NCBI RefSeq assembly: GCF_900143085.1
Contig: NZ_FRCZ01000001.1
Coordinates: 868,001-932,000 of the forward strand
Source: Gracilibacillus kekensis
Lineage (GTDB): Bacteria; Bacillota; Bacilli; Bacillales; Amphibacillaceae
DNA: 64,000 bases
Direction: 5' to 3'
The translations under genes and the position numbers were made by a program. Under the pieces are notes generated by a model. The model was not told the DNA's origin. It saw nothing but the letters and a program-made list of their open reading frames with translations, and did not search any database. The first letter of the stretch is position 1. Each line of letters begins with the position of its first letter. Shown here piece after piece: positions 1-8,835 of this stretch.

Positions 1-1
1 A

Positions 2-1474
2 AAATCAATATATTATTATCATATGACAAACGAAATGAAGCAAATATTTGCTGAAGTTGATCCAAATGATGCCAATATGGTGATTTTAAGTAATCAACAA
101 GATGTTTTCAATATGAATTATATTAAATGGCAAGTGGATGGGGAGCTATTGGCAAATCATGAGATTATTGATCGCATAGAAAAGAGTGACACAGATATTG
201 TCTATCAGTTTGAACAATCGGAGGTAACGAATGGGGTTCCGATGGTGATTGCTTCCAAAGCTCTAAAATTAAGATCAGATGAGATATATGGCTATTTATT
301 CTTTTCGTTGACAGAGCCAGATTTAAGAAAGTTCTATGAGAGCTATACAAGTGAAGGAAATAACGTCTTATTAATTACTCCAGAAGGAGAAATTATATCA
401 AGTAATCAAGAAGAACTTATCGGCGACTCCTCTTTGGAACTGTTGAGCTATGCAGAAGGAGTAAGAGGAGAAGATTTAGAATATCGTAATATTAATGTGT
501 TTGGACAGGAATTTGTGTTTCTTTCACAATATATCCCTAGCATGGACATATACCTCGTAAATTTAATCAATCAAGAGGTAGTGGCAGACAATGTCATTAA
601 TACAAGTGATATTTTATTAATTGCGATCGTCATTGTTGGCTTGGCTGTATTAGTTGCCTTTTTAATTTTGCGTAAGATGACCGTTTCCATTAGTCAATTA
701 GTTCGACAAATATCCGACATGGCAAGATATCAGTTTAATAAACCATTAAAAGAAGCTGGCGGATATGAAACACGTAAAATTGCTAAGGCCTTTAATTATA
801 TGTTAAATGAACTACAGGATTATGTGCAGATTTTAATGAACACACAGGATAAGCAACGAAAAGCTGAATTAGAAGCACTACAACACCAAATCAATCCACA
901 TTTTATCTATAATACACTAGCTTCGATAAAATTCATGATACGACAAGAGAAAAAAGAAACAGCATCAAATACCATCGACTCTTTTATATCACTATTACAA
1001 AATTCATTAAGTAATGTAGACGAGACGATTACTATAAGACAGGAATTGGATAATTTAAAAAGCTATGTACAAATTAACCAAGCTCGTTACGGCGAGCGTA
1101 TTAAAGTAAATTACTTAATTTCTCCAGATTGCTTAGATCTGTTGATACCTAAACTAGTGATCCAACCTTTTATCGAAAATGCTTTTTTTCATGCCTTCAC
1201 TCAGAAAAAAACTGGTTATATACAGATATTGATTGCAAATCGCGAGAAAAATTTAATCTGTGAAATTGTTGACAATGGTGATGGAATGATAGCTGATCAA
1301 CTAGATAACAAAACCATAAAAACGAAAGAGAAGCGACAGCTATTCAGTGGAATAGGGGTTAAAAATGTGCATGAAAGAATTCAATTGTTATATGGAAAAG
1401 ATTATGGAGTTGAAATAGAGAGTAAACCATTACAAGGTACCAAGGTATTAATAAAATTACCACTGCAATCTTAA
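2..1474 (+). CDS. YesM-type sensor histidine kinase (5' end outside window)
   Basis: Membrane sensor kinase of the LytS/YesM class, which phosphorylates an AraC-type (YesN-like) response regulator controlling sugar uptake. The frame is open back to base 2, so the first ATG (23) is probably internal: the N-terminal membrane segment and part of the extracytoplasmic sensor are missing. Counting from that ATG, a membrane segment lies near residues 195-215, followed by HAMP. The His_kinase motif NPHFIYNTL is near 291, the N box QPFIENAFFHA near 380, and the G1 box DNGDGM near 416. Such kinases are usually about 580 aa. The next gene is a sugar-binding lipoprotein, its likely regulatory target; the partner regulator probably lies upstream of the window. 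Confidence 0.9.
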   Translation, partial: KSIYYYHMTNEMKQIFAEVDPNDANMVILSNQQDVFNMNYIKWQVDGELLANHEIIDRIEKSDTDIVYQFEQSEVTNGVPMVIASKALKLRSDEIYGYLFFSLTEPDLRKFYESYTSEGNNVLLITPEGEIISSNQEELIGDSSLELLSYAEGVRGEDLEYRNINVFGQEFVFLSQYIPSMDIYLVNLINQEVVADNVINTSDILLIAIVIVGLAVLVAFLILRKMTVSISQLVRQISDMARYQFNKPLKEAGGYETRKIAKAFNYMLNELQDYVQILMNTQDKQRKAELEALQHQINPHFIYNTLASIKFMIRQEKKETASNTIDSFISLLQNSLSNVDETITIRQELDNLKSYVQINQARYGERIKVNYLISPDCLDLLIPKLVIQPFIENAFFHAFTQKKTGYIQILIANREKNLICEIVDNGDGMIADQLDNKTIKTKEKRQLFSGIGVKNVHERIQLLYGKDYGVEIESKPLQGTKVLIKLPLQS

Positions 1475-1578
1475 TTTCACTAATTTACATTATTTTCTTA
1501 CTAAAAATATTACCGATTATAAAAAAAATACTAATATTTTTTATCGGTTCTGTACATTCTAAAAATAGTTTCATTTTT

Positions 1579-1614
1579 TACTAAAGATCGTCCAAGAGGT
1601 CTTTAGTATTTTTT
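1579..1614 (+). terminator. Intrinsic terminator after the sensor kinase
   Basis: An 11-bp stem (TACTAAAGATC / GGTCTTTAGTA, one G-U pair) with an 8-nt loop is followed by a run of six T. It separates the kinase gene from the solute-binding protein gene, so the importer has its own promoter. Confidence 0.8.
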
Positions 1615-1633
1615 GTTACAATTTCATTACAGC

Positions 1634-1651
1634 GTTGAAAACGATTTCAAC
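1634..1651 (+). promoter_or_regulatory. cre box (CcpA site)
   Basis: TGAAAACGATTTCA at 1636-1649 fits the consensus TGWNANCGNTNWCA at every defined position, inside a longer imperfect palindrome. It ends about 33 nt before the GTG start of the solute-binding protein, so CcpA binding would block transcription of this importer when preferred sugars are present. A LacI-family repressor other than CcpA could use a similar site. Confidence 0.75.
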
Positions 1652-1683
1652 GTTAAAAACATTTTTTATAGGGGGTTTTTATA

Positions 1684-3006
1684 GTGAGAGAAACATTTAC
1701 AAAGAAATTTTGGTTGTTAATGATAGCGCTATTAACAACAGTAGTATTAGCAGCATGCTCTGGTGGAGATGATGATTCTTCTGAAGGTGGCGAGAGTGAT
1801 GAAGGTGAATCCACTTCAGGTGATGAAGGCGCAGAAATAACAGCTTGGGCTTGGGATCCTAACTTTAACATCGGAGCTTTAGAATTAGCTTTGGAACATT
1901 ATGACAATGAGGATTTCAATATGGAAATTATTGAAAATGCTCAAGATGATATTGTACAGAAGTTAAATACTGGTCTAAGTTCTGGAACAATGCAGGGTAT
2001 GCCTAACATTGTATTAATCGAAGACCAACGTGCACAAAGTTTCTTACAGTCTTATCCGGACGCATTCTACCCAATCGGTGATTATTTTAACCCTGATGAC
2101 TTCGCTGAGTATAAATTGGCACCAACAAGTCTTGATGGAAAACAATACGGACTTCCATTTGACACAGGGGTAACTGGTTTATTCTATCGTACAGATTATC
2201 TTGAGGAAGCTGGATATACTCATGAAGATTTGGTAGATATTACATGGACAAAATATATTGAAATTGCAAAAGATGTTAAAGAAAAAACAGGTCATGCAAT
2301 GCTTTCTTTAGACCCTAATGATTTAGGTATTTTACGTGTTATGATGCAAACTACCGGAACATGGTATACAGATGAAGAAGGAACAATTCAAATTGAAGGT
2401 AATGAGCCATTAAAAATGGCATTAGAAAACTACAAAGCGCTAATGGATAGTGGCGTAGTTAAATTAAACTCTGACTGGAGTCAATATTTAGAAGCATTTA
2501 ATAGTGGTGACGTTGCAACTGTTCCAGCTGGTAACTGGATTGCAGCTAGTATTGAGGCAGAAGAATCTCAATCAGGATTATGGAAAGTTGCTCCTACACC
2601 ACGCTTAGACATGGAGGGTGCGGCTAATGCTTCCAACCAAGGTGGTAGCTCATGGTATGTGTTAAACATCGATGGCAAAGAAGCAGCTGCAGAATTCCTA
2701 GGTGGTACATTCGGATCTAATGTAGACTTCTACCAGGATTTAGTTACTGAAATTGGTGCGATTGGTACGTATAAACCTGCTTCTGAAGGTGATGCATACC
2801 AGTTCGAAAATGAATTCTTTAACAATCAGCAAGTAGTATATGAATTCTCTCAATGGATGGAAGAAATTCCACAAGTAGACTATGGTATGAACACATATGG
2901 AATCGAGGATATTCTATCTGCAGAAATACAACAATATTTAGATGGAAAAAGTATTGAAGATGTATTAGCAGATACACAGACTCAAGCTGAGAACCAATTT
3001 AAATAA
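1684..3006 (+). CDS. Sugar ABC transporter solute-binding lipoprotein
   Basis: Extracellular family 1 solute-binding protein that delivers a sugar or oligosaccharide to the two permeases downstream. The start is GTG, eight bases after a GGGGG ribosome site. A lipoprotein signal peptide ends in LAAC with the lipidated Cys at residue 25, followed by a Ser/Asp/Glu/Gly-rich acidic linker (to about residue 50), then the binding fold. Length 440 aa is normal. The substrate cannot be read from sequence; the cre box upstream points to carbon catabolite control. Confidence 0.9.
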   Translation: MRETFTKKFWLLMIALLTTVVLAACSGGDDDSSEGGESDEGESTSGDEGAEITAWAWDPNFNIGALELALEHYDNEDFNMEIIENAQDDIVQKLNTGLSSGTMQGMPNIVLIEDQRAQSFLQSYPDAFYPIGDYFNPDDFAEYKLAPTSLDGKQYGLPFDTGVTGLFYRTDYLEEAGYTHEDLVDITWTKYIEIAKDVKEKTGHAMLSLDPNDLGILRVMMQTTGTWYTDEEGTIQIEGNEPLKMALENYKALMDSGVVKLNSDWSQYLEAFNSGDVATVPAGNWIAASIEAEESQSGLWKVAPTPRLDMEGAANASNQGGSSWYVLNIDGKEAAAEFLGGTFGSNVDFYQDLVTEIGAIGTYKPASEGDAYQFENEFFNNQQVVYEFSQWMEEIPQVDYGMNTYGIEDILSAEIQQYLDGKSIEDVLADTQTQAENQFK

Positions 3007-3035
3007 GTTGGACAGAATAGCAATCTTAAATAGTA

Positions 3036-3062
3036 GAGTTAACCCTTCTTTTGGGTTTTCTC
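3036..3062 (+). terminator. Weak hairpin between binding protein and permeases
   Basis: AACCC / GGGTT flanked by GAG / CTC forms a short hairpin with a T-rich 3' side. Partial terminators at this position are common in ABC operons and would keep the binding protein in excess over the permeases. It is weak, so this is tentative. Confidence 0.4.
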
Positions 3063-3096
3063 TTCTATATTAAGAAATATGAGGAGGGGGACCATC

Positions 3097-4005
3097 TTGA
3101 ACCAACAACTATCACAAACAGTAAAACCTACGTTTATGCAACGTTTTAAAAAGAATTATATTGGTTGGATTTTCATTTTATTATCTGTAGTGGGAATCAG
3201 CCTTTTTTACTTTTATCCTATGGTGCAAGCTTTCATACTATCGCTCCAGTCTGGGATGGGAGCCAACTTAGACTTTGTTGGTTTCGATAATTATGTAAGA
3301 TTATTTAATGATCCGACATTTATTACAGCATTAACTAATACGATATTGTACTTGTTAATTCAAGTTCCAGTAATGATTGTATTGGCTTTAATATTTTCCG
3401 TGTTATTAAATGATCCTACATTAAAATTCAGAGGTTTTTTCCGTACCGCCATTTTCTTACCTGCCGTTACTTCACTGGTAGCATACGCGGTAATCTTCAA
3501 GTATTTATTTGGAAATGATGGAATAGTAAATGACTTGCTGATAAGTTTGAACCTTATGTCTGAGCCAATCGCTTGGCTTTCTGATCCATTTTGGGCAAAA
3601 ATAACGATTATTATAGCAATTACATGGAGATGGACTGGCTATAATATGATTTTCTATTTATCTGCATTACAAAACGTTGATAAATCAATGTATGAAGCTG
3701 CTAGAATTGATGGAGCTTCTGCCCTGCAACAGTTTTTCTTTATAACCATTCCATTACTAAAACCAATCATTCTCTTCACTTCAATTGTATCTACGATTGG
3801 TACGTTACAATTATTCGATGAAGTAATGAATATTACAAGTGGTGGCCCTGGTAATGCAACGATGACAATATCGATGTATATTTATAATTTATCATTTGAA
3901 TACACACCAGACTTTGGATATGCAGCTACTGTTTCTTATGTCATTTTAATCATAGTTGTCGTACTATCCTTTATTCAATTTAAACTGGCAGGTGATCGAG
4001 ATTGA
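3097..4005 (+). CDS. Sugar ABC permease, MalF/UgpA type
   Basis: Inner membrane subunit of the importer, about six membrane helices, first near residues 20-45. The EAARIDGAS loop that docks the ATPase is present. The ATG at 3079 runs straight into the ribosome site (GAGGAGGGGG, 3081-3090), so the real start is the in-frame TTG at 3097; this gives 302 aa. Its stop overlaps the next start by four bases. Confidence 0.88.
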   Translation: MNQQLSQTVKPTFMQRFKKNYIGWIFILLSVVGISLFYFYPMVQAFILSLQSGMGANLDFVGFDNYVRLFNDPTFITALTNTILYLLIQVPVMIVLALIFSVLLNDPTLKFRGFFRTAIFLPAVTSLVAYAVIFKYLFGNDGIVNDLLISLNLMSEPIAWLSDPFWAKITIIIAITWRWTGYNMIFYLSALQNVDKSMYEAARIDGASALQQFFFITIPLLKPIILFTSIVSTIGTLQLFDEVMNITSGGPGNATMTISMYIYNLSFEYTPDFGYAATVSYVILIIVVVLSFIQFKLAGDRD

Positions 4006-4829
4006 AAAAATTTAAACGTGTATTTATATACCTATTCTTAAGCACTGCAGCTATCGTGTCTATTTTTCCATTTTTATGGATGCTTGTGAGTATGACAAAT
4101 AAATCCGTGGATGTTACGGCTGGTCGTTTAATACCAGGAACACACTTAATTGAGAATTTCAGAAATTTATTAGAGCAAACTCAAATAGGTTTAGCAATAT
4201 GGAACTCTCTTGTAATTGCTGTAATTACTACCTTCTTAACCTTATTGATAGGTTCTTTAGCAGGTTACGGTTTTGAAATTTACCGATCTAAGATGAAAGA
4301 TGTGGTATTTAATATCTTAATTCTTTCGATGATGATTCCTTTTGCTGCGATTATGATTCCTTTGTATCGACTTTTTGGTCAAATATCAAATGATGCGCCA
4401 TTAATTGGTTTAGATACACTAGCAGCTGCGTTTTTACCAACTATCATTACAGCTTTCTTCATTTTCTTTTTCAGACAAAATACAAAAATGTTTGCGAGAG
4501 AACTTGTGGAAGCGGGTCGTATTGATGGACTAAGTGAACTAGGTATCTTTTTCCGAATTTATTTACCTACGATGAAAACGACTTATGCAGCTGCAGCTAT
4601 TATTGCCTTTATGAATAGTTGGAATAACTATCTATGGCCATTAGTAGTGCTACAATCTCCAGAAAAACAGACGATACCATTATTAATTTCGAATTTAGGT
4701 GCAGGTTACACGCCTGACTATGGTGTTATTATGCTAGCTATCGTTATTGCTACATTACCAACTGCAATTGTCTTCTTCCTAATGCAAAGACATTTCGTCG
4801 CCGGTATGATGGGTTCTGTAAAAGGTTAA
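4002..4829 (+). CDS. Sugar ABC permease, MalG type
   Basis: Second membrane subunit, 275 aa. It starts at TTG inside TTGA, overlapping the stop of the preceding permease by four bases (translational coupling). Six membrane helices are predicted; the EAA loop reads EAGRIDGLSELG, a slight variant of EAARIDGA. It ends with the typical MalG-type C-terminus (AGMMGSVKG). No ATP-binding subunit follows, so the importer must borrow one, as Bacillus importers do with MsmX. Confidence 0.88.
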   Translation: MKKFKRVFIYLFLSTAAIVSIFPFLWMLVSMTNKSVDVTAGRLIPGTHLIENFRNLLEQTQIGLAIWNSLVIAVITTFLTLLIGSLAGYGFEIYRSKMKDVVFNILILSMMIPFAAIMIPLYRLFGQISNDAPLIGLDTLAAAFLPTIITAFFIFFFRQNTKMFARELVEAGRIDGLSELGIFFRIYLPTMKTTYAAAAIIAFMNSWNNYLWPLVVLQSPEKQTIPLLISNLGAGYTPDYGVIMLAIVIATLPTAIVFFLMQRHFVAGMMGSVKG

Positions 4830-4832
4830 ACA

Positions 4833-4868
4833 AAGGTGAAGCTGGGATTCCCATGCTTCACCTTCTTT
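4833..4868 (+). terminator. Intrinsic terminator of the first importer operon
   Basis: A 10-bp stem (AAGGTGAAGC / GCTTCACCTT) with an inner TGGG/CCCA stem, followed by a T-rich tail, four bases after the permease stop. Confidence 0.85.
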
Positions 4869-4910
4869 ATATTATTGCTAACTAGAGACAACTTTTAAAG
4901 GTCATTCCGT

Positions 4911-5021
4911 GACGGGATATGTAATGTTGTAGACGGGATAACTAATTGCCTTCACAGGATAATGTGGTCGCTTGACGGGATAAGTCTTAATATCCCGTCA
5001 AGCGAAGGAGTTATCCCGTCA
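4911..5021. repeat. 21-nt phased CGGGATA/TATCCCG array, copy 1
   Basis: Forward units CGGGATA (or CAGGATA) start at 4913, 4934, 4955 and 4976; inverted units TATCCCG start at 4991 and 5012. All same-strand spacings are exactly 21 nt, and the two halves are separated by 8 nt. The spacer between units 1 and 2 (TGTAATGTTGTAGA) recurs in the other copies, showing common descent. The array lies between a terminator and the remnant of another gene. I do not recognise a described family. Confidence 0.85.
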
Positions 5022-5079
5022 ACAACCAATCTGCCTCCGCTTCTCCAAGTGCGACATTTCGTAATTGTTCTCTATTCAT
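5011..5079 (-). pseudogene. Decapitated gene: intact start, ORF ends in repeat array
   Basis: On the minus strand a good ribosome site (AGGAG, 7-nt gap) precedes an ATG at 5079. The frame reads MNREQLRNVALGEAEADWLLTG and then stops. The last codons, TTG ACG GGA TAA, are themselves the outermost unit of the 21-nt array. A 22-residue product with such a start looks like the N-terminus of a lost larger gene. The ADWLLTG end recalls amidohydrolases such as adenine deaminases, but that is a weak inference. Confidence 0.5.
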
Positions 5080-5218
5080 TTTTTATCTCCTATCTTTTCT
5101 TTAAAGCATGATTTCGCGGCAGATACCTATCACAAGTTTGTATTGTCACTGTATTACGGTTTATTTTAGTTAATCGTTAACGTTTTGATGTTCTTCTTAT
5201 TGTGGTAAAATAAATTGA

Positions 5219-5455
5219 GACTTCAATCATTGGGAGTTTTACTCTCGCTGATTGTTAGCGAGACTTATCAGGAAGTTAGCATCCGTTCTTCCCCACTTAA
5301 CTTCTCTTTTATTACTCGAACATGATATTGGGTATTACGGACGTTTACACCGTGATTAAGTGAGACTTTAATCTGTGGGAGCGTTAACTTTCACTATGCT
5401 CGATGAAACTAATCTTAATGCGGGGTATTAAGGACGTACATCGCAATAAAGATAG
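5219..5455. repeat. Two diverged copies of an inverted-repeat intergenic element
   Basis: Two related blocks (about 5219-5345 and 5359-5455) start with GAGACTT(C/T)AATC and carry TGGGAG and GGGTATTA(C/A)GGACGT modules. The first also carries CTTATCAGGAAGTTAGCATCCGT, which recurs inverted at 58050-58077. Complementary ends (CATCCGTTCTTCCCC and GGGTATTACGGACG) allow hairpin formation. Together with the array, this accounts for the gene-free stretch 4830-5478; the following DUF624 gene may use a promoter within it. Confidence 0.5.
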
Positions 5456-5478
5456 ACTACTATTTTAGGAGAGAAAAC

Positions 5479-6111
5479 ATGAGAAATTCATTATTTGCTG
5501 CAACAGAATGGATAACCCGATTCGCTTATGTCAATATTTTATGGATGGCTTTTACCATAGTAGGCCTTGGTATATTTGGTCTTTTTCCTGCCACAGTTGC
5601 AATGTTCACTTTAATTAGACAATGGATCATGGGAAATACAGATGAACCTGTCTTCACCCGCTTTTGGCAAACATATAGAAAGGAATTCCTCAAAAGCAAC
5701 TTGATAGGATTAGTGTTTTATGTAATCGGTCTACTTTTTTATATTAATTTTCAGTTCATTCAGTTTTATCAGGGTGGATTCTATGACGTTGTTAAAGTAC
5801 CCTTATATATTTTTATGCTAGCAATTTCTTTAACATTGTTATATATTATACCAACATTTGTTCATTATGAATTACGTTTCTTAGATATTTGGAAAAATGC
5901 TTTTCTTGTTATGCTTATTCACCCCCTACACAATATCTCTATGGTAGTTGGTGCTGGTGCTGTATTATACGTAATGTATTCGTTCCCAGGATCTTTGTTC
6001 TTTTTTGGTGCTAGTTTAGTCGGTTATATTATAATGGGGACCTGTTATCATGCATTTAGAAAAGTCGCAGTAAAAAAAGAAACAATAGTAGAAGACAATG
6101 CCGGAACATAA
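5479..6111 (+). CDS. DUF624 (YesL-family) membrane protein
   Basis: A 210-aa integral membrane protein with about five hydrophobic segments and the family pattern of WI/VxxFxYxNxLW near the start, then GLFPATVAMF. YesL-family proteins sit beside sugar ABC importers and YesM/YesN kinases in Bacillaceae; their biochemical role is unknown. A good ribosome site (AGGAGAG) precedes the ATG. Two further paralogues in this window (53511 and 59774) also adjoin importers. Confidence 0.85.
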   Translation: MRNSLFAATEWITRFAYVNILWMAFTIVGLGIFGLFPATVAMFTLIRQWIMGNTDEPVFTRFWQTYRKEFLKSNLIGLVFYVIGLLFYINFQFIQFYQGGFYDVVKVPLYIFMLAISLTLLYIIPTFVHYELRFLDIWKNAFLVMLIHPLHNISMVVGAGAVLYVMYSFPGSLFFFGASLVGYIIMGTCYHAFRKVAVKKETIVEDNAGT

Positions 6112-6139
6112 ATGTTTTTTTAAATAAAACACAAATGAA

Positions 6140-6600
6140 GTAATAATTTTGACATGGGGTGTGTGCTTAAAAACCGCTATGGCTTGTCCACTTCTCTTTC
6201 CATGGTTTTTTCTCCTCAGCACTTTGGTAAGCAAAGATCACTTACCAAAGTGGATCTTCGGATAAAAATATCCCATAGGAATAGAAGCGGACGTCTACGC
6301 TGATTTGATACTCTACTACGCTAGCATGAGATAGCATTACGTCATTTCTATTATGAAAAAAAGAAATAATAGGGAACCAGCTCAAAATGCTATCTGTCAT
6401 AGTAGTTGTAGAACAAATATATTAGCGCAGGCCGTCCACTATCACTCCTGTGGGAACATTTTTCCTGAAGATCCACTTTTTTTAGCGTTCTTTGCTTAAA
6501 AAAGTTAGCTGAAGGGAAAACTCCACGGAAAGGAAAGTGGGCAGCCGGAGCGGATGCTTAACAGACGATACATTTCAAAATTACCACTCCTACTACGCAG
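6140..6600. repeat. Long inverted-arm element, copy 1
   Basis: Inner ends at 6172 (AACCGCTATGGCTTGTCCACTT) and about 6554 are inverted repeats; outer homology (TAATTTTG / CAAAATTA) extends further. Each arm folds back on itself: in the left arm CACTTTGGTAAG (6220-6231) pairs perfectly with CTTACCAAAGTG (6241-6252). The centre is homologous to copy 2 read in the opposite direction, so the element has an orientation. It contains no convincing ORF. It fills most of 6112-6695. Confidence 0.8.
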
Positions 6601-6631
6601 AAAAATCCAAACGATTTGTTTGGATTTTTCT
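6599..6631 (-). terminator. Terminator of the second importer operon
   Basis: AAAAATCCAAAC (6601-6612) pairs with GTTTGGATTTTT (6618-6629) around a 5-nt loop. Read on the minus strand it ends in a T run, downstream of the MalG-type permease that stops at 6696. It abuts the right end of the repeat element. Confidence 0.85.
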
Positions 6632-6695
6632 AGTTATAGAATTCTATTGTCCCAAGCTCGTTTACTTTTAAATAACGTACTAATTTTGATTTGGT

Positions 6696-7562
6696 CTATC
6701 CCTTTACAGAACCTGCAGCAATACCTTCTACAATACGGTCACTTAATACTAAAAAGGCAATTAATACTGGTATGATACTTATCATTAATGTAGCACCAAT
6801 TGCACCCCAGTCTGTAGAATACTGCCCAATAAAGTTTTGAATACCTACTGTTAAGGTCTTCCATTTATCTGAACTGATAAAGGTATTAACAAAGACAAAT
6901 TCATTCCAATTATAAATCATGTTAATGATCGCTGTTGTTGCCATAACAGGTGTTGTCATTGGCAGCGTAATTTGGAAGAAAATACGGTGTACAGAGCAGC
7001 CATCAACAACCGCTGCCTCTTCGATTTCTTTAGGTAATGTATAATAGAAACCTAACAATATCATAATCGTTAATGGTAAATTAAATGCTGTATATGCAAG
7101 GATTAGCGATAACGGGTGGTTCACTATATTCAACTCTAAGAAAAAAGCAAATAACGGGATTAGAGCAGAGTGAATCGGCACCATTAAGCCAACCATAAAT
7201 AAACCTAACGTCAATTTATTCAGTTTCCAATTCATACGGGTAATCGCAAATGTCACAAAACTTGCTAACAGTAATGTCAATACTACTGAAGTAACAGTTA
7301 TCCATACACTGTTAAAAAAGTAGACATTAATATTGCCATTTTCCCACACATTCAGGTAATTCACCCATTGTGGGTCCTGTGGTAAAGCAAATGGAGATAA
7401 ACCGAAAACCTCTGTATTTGTTTTTAACGAGAACATTGCTAGCCATATTAATGGATATAATTGAAAAAGGGCAACAACGATTAAGCAAATATAGAGAAGA
7501 ATCATCCCGATTCTAGTCAACATCGTTTTTTCATTTTGCCCTTCATTTTGAATCTGAGCCAT
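6696..7562 (-). CDS. Sugar ABC permease, MalG type
   Basis: Membrane subunit of the second importer. The frame is open to 7595, but that start would overlap the upstream gene by 17 nt and lacks a ribosome site. The ATG at 7562 follows GGAAGGATGGAAG and gives 288 aa and a 16-nt gap. It has six membrane helices, the EAAVVDGCS docking loop, and the typical C-terminus (EGIAAGSVKG). Last gene of the operon from the YesM/YesN pair. Confidence 0.87.
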   Translation of the reverse strand: MAQIQNEGQNEKTMLTRIGMILLYICLIVVALFQLYPLIWLAMFSLKTNTEVFGLSPFALPQDPQWVNYLNVWENGNINVYFFNSVWITVTSVVLTLLLASFVTFAITRMNWKLNKLTLGLFMVGLMVPIHSALIPLFAFFLELNIVNHPLSLILAYTAFNLPLTIMILLGFYYTLPKEIEEAAVVDGCSVHRIFFQITLPMTTPVMATTAIINMIYNWNEFVFVNTFISSDKWKTLTVGIQNFIGQYSTDWGAIGATLMISIIPVLIAFLVLSDRIVEGIAAGSVKG

Positions 7563-7578
7563 CTGTCTTCCATCCTTC

Positions 7579-8457
7579 CTAGTATTGAACTTCATCTTCC
7601 GACGCAGTAAGTTTGCGAGTAATCCATGTCACAATTAGTGTAATAATTAGTAAGAAAAAGGCAATTGCACTACCATAACCGAAATCAAAAGTATCAAATG
7701 CTTTTTTATACATGTAGGAGGCAATTACTTCACTTGCTCCGTTTGGCCCTCCACCTGTCATAACGTAGATTAAATCAAAGTATTTTAATGATCCTACGAT
7801 TGCTAGTACGATGGTAACTTTTATAACACCAGAAATTAAAGGAACCTTAATTTTATATGCAATTTGAACAGGATTAGCACCATCAATACGCGCTGCCTCG
7901 ATTAGTTCTTCTGGAATACCTTTGAGTGCAGCATAATAAATGATGATATAGAAACCAGCATATTGCCACAGTATGGCAACAAAAATTGCGTATAAAACTA
8001 AATCGGTGTCAGCTAACCAAACTGGTGGGTTCTCCATACCAAATGAAGATAATAAACTATTTAATACCCCGTTATTTGGATCGTAAATTTTTACCCATAA
8101 TTGTGCAATCGCAACTGAAGATAGCAACATGGGAATTAAATAAATTTTTCTTAATATATTCGAACCTTTGATTTTACCTGCTAAAATCAAAGATACGATT
8201 AAATAGCCTGCTAAACTTATTGTTGAGAATATTGCTAATAAGAATGAGTGCCAAGCACTTTCCCAAAATTTTGCATCTTGAATTAATACTTTATAGTTTT
8301 CTAATCCTATAAATGTCATTTCTCCAATACCGTTCCATTCCATTAAACCATAATACCCTGTTATTAGCATCGGCCCGTAAATAACAGCCATTACCAAAAC
8401 AAGAGCTGGCAGAACGTATAAAGCAATGACTGCCTTATTTGACATTACTTTGTTCAT
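7579..8457 (-). CDS. Sugar ABC permease, MalF type
   Basis: A 292-aa membrane subunit with about six helices and the EAARIDGAN docking loop, partner of the MalG-type permease downstream. The ATG follows AAAGGAG by seven bases. The 378-nt gap to the upstream binding-protein gene contains a terminator and two repeat elements, so the permeases may be transcribed by read-through or from a separate promoter. Confidence 0.87.
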   Translation of the reverse strand: MNKVMSNKAVIALYVLPALVLVMAVIYGPMLITGYYGLMEWNGIGEMTFIGLENYKVLIQDAKFWESAWHSFLLAIFSTISLAGYLIVSLILAGKIKGSNILRKIYLIPMLLSSVAIAQLWVKIYDPNNGVLNSLLSSFGMENPPVWLADTDLVLYAIFVAILWQYAGFYIIIYYAALKGIPEELIEAARIDGANPVQIAYKIKVPLISGVIKVTIVLAIVGSLKYFDLIYVMTGGGPNGASEVIASYMYKKAFDTFDFGYGSAIAFFLLIITLIVTWITRKLTASEDEVQY

Positions 8458-8573
8458 CGTTATTGCTCCTTTATGTCGTAATATCGCATTTTTATTTCAA
8501 TTATTAGATTTCATTAAATCCAGAGAATGTTCAGTAACTCCCGTTCTCCAATTTAAAATATAGGATATGCTAG

Positions 8574-8668
8574 ACATCCGCTTCGGCTGACCATTTCGCT
8601 TCCATTGGGAAATGGTCAGCCGTAACGGTTGCAAGCACTTATAACTTTTTATAGTTACCACATTGGTA
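8574..8668. repeat. Internally deleted copy of the long inverted-arm element
   Basis: CGGCTGACCATTTC (8585-8598) pairs perfectly with GAAATGGTCAGCCG (8609-8622), 10 nt apart. The surrounding CATCCGCTTCGG and CCGTAACGGTTGCAAGCAC match the ends of the ~500-bp elements, and the right flank (GCAAGCACTTATA...AGTTACCAC) matches that of copy 4. Only the ends remain; the centre and hairpin arms are gone. Confidence 0.7.
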
Positions 8669-8689
8669 CGTGTACATTTTTGTTTATCA

Positions 8690-8775
8690 CGGCGCTTACC
8701 GTCCGCAATGCCCGCTCTGTACGTTAAAAGAATTAACAAAGAGTCTAGTGGGTATTATCGGACGGTAGCCATGAT
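8690..8775. repeat. Inverted-repeat intergenic element (GGTATTA-CGGACG type)
   Basis: TACCGTCCG near 8697 pairs with CGGACGGTA near 8759; the interior is AATGCCCGCTCT / AGAG...GTGGGTATT around GTTAAAAGAATTAAC. The GTGGGTATTATCGGACGG end resembles the GGGTATTACGGACGT module at 5330, suggesting one dispersed hairpin family. Confidence 0.5.
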
Positions 8776-8790
8776 CGTACGTTTCGTCAA

Positions 8791-8825
8791 CAATAAATTG
8801 GGAGTACTATACTCCCAATTTATTG
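8791..8825 (-). terminator. Terminator after the binding-protein gene
   Basis: A perfect 16-bp stem (CAATAAATTGGGAGTA / TACTCCCAATTTATTG) with a 3-nt loop lies ten bases past the stop at 8836. The T tract is poor, so it may be a partial terminator or an mRNA 3'-end stabiliser that raises binding-protein yield over the permeases. Confidence 0.75.
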
Positions 8826-8835
8826 AAGCTTCACC

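Noticed and set aside
6554-6775. A 73-aa plus-strand ORF after element copy 1.
   Set aside because: It crosses a terminator and the 3' end of the MalG-type permease on the other strand.
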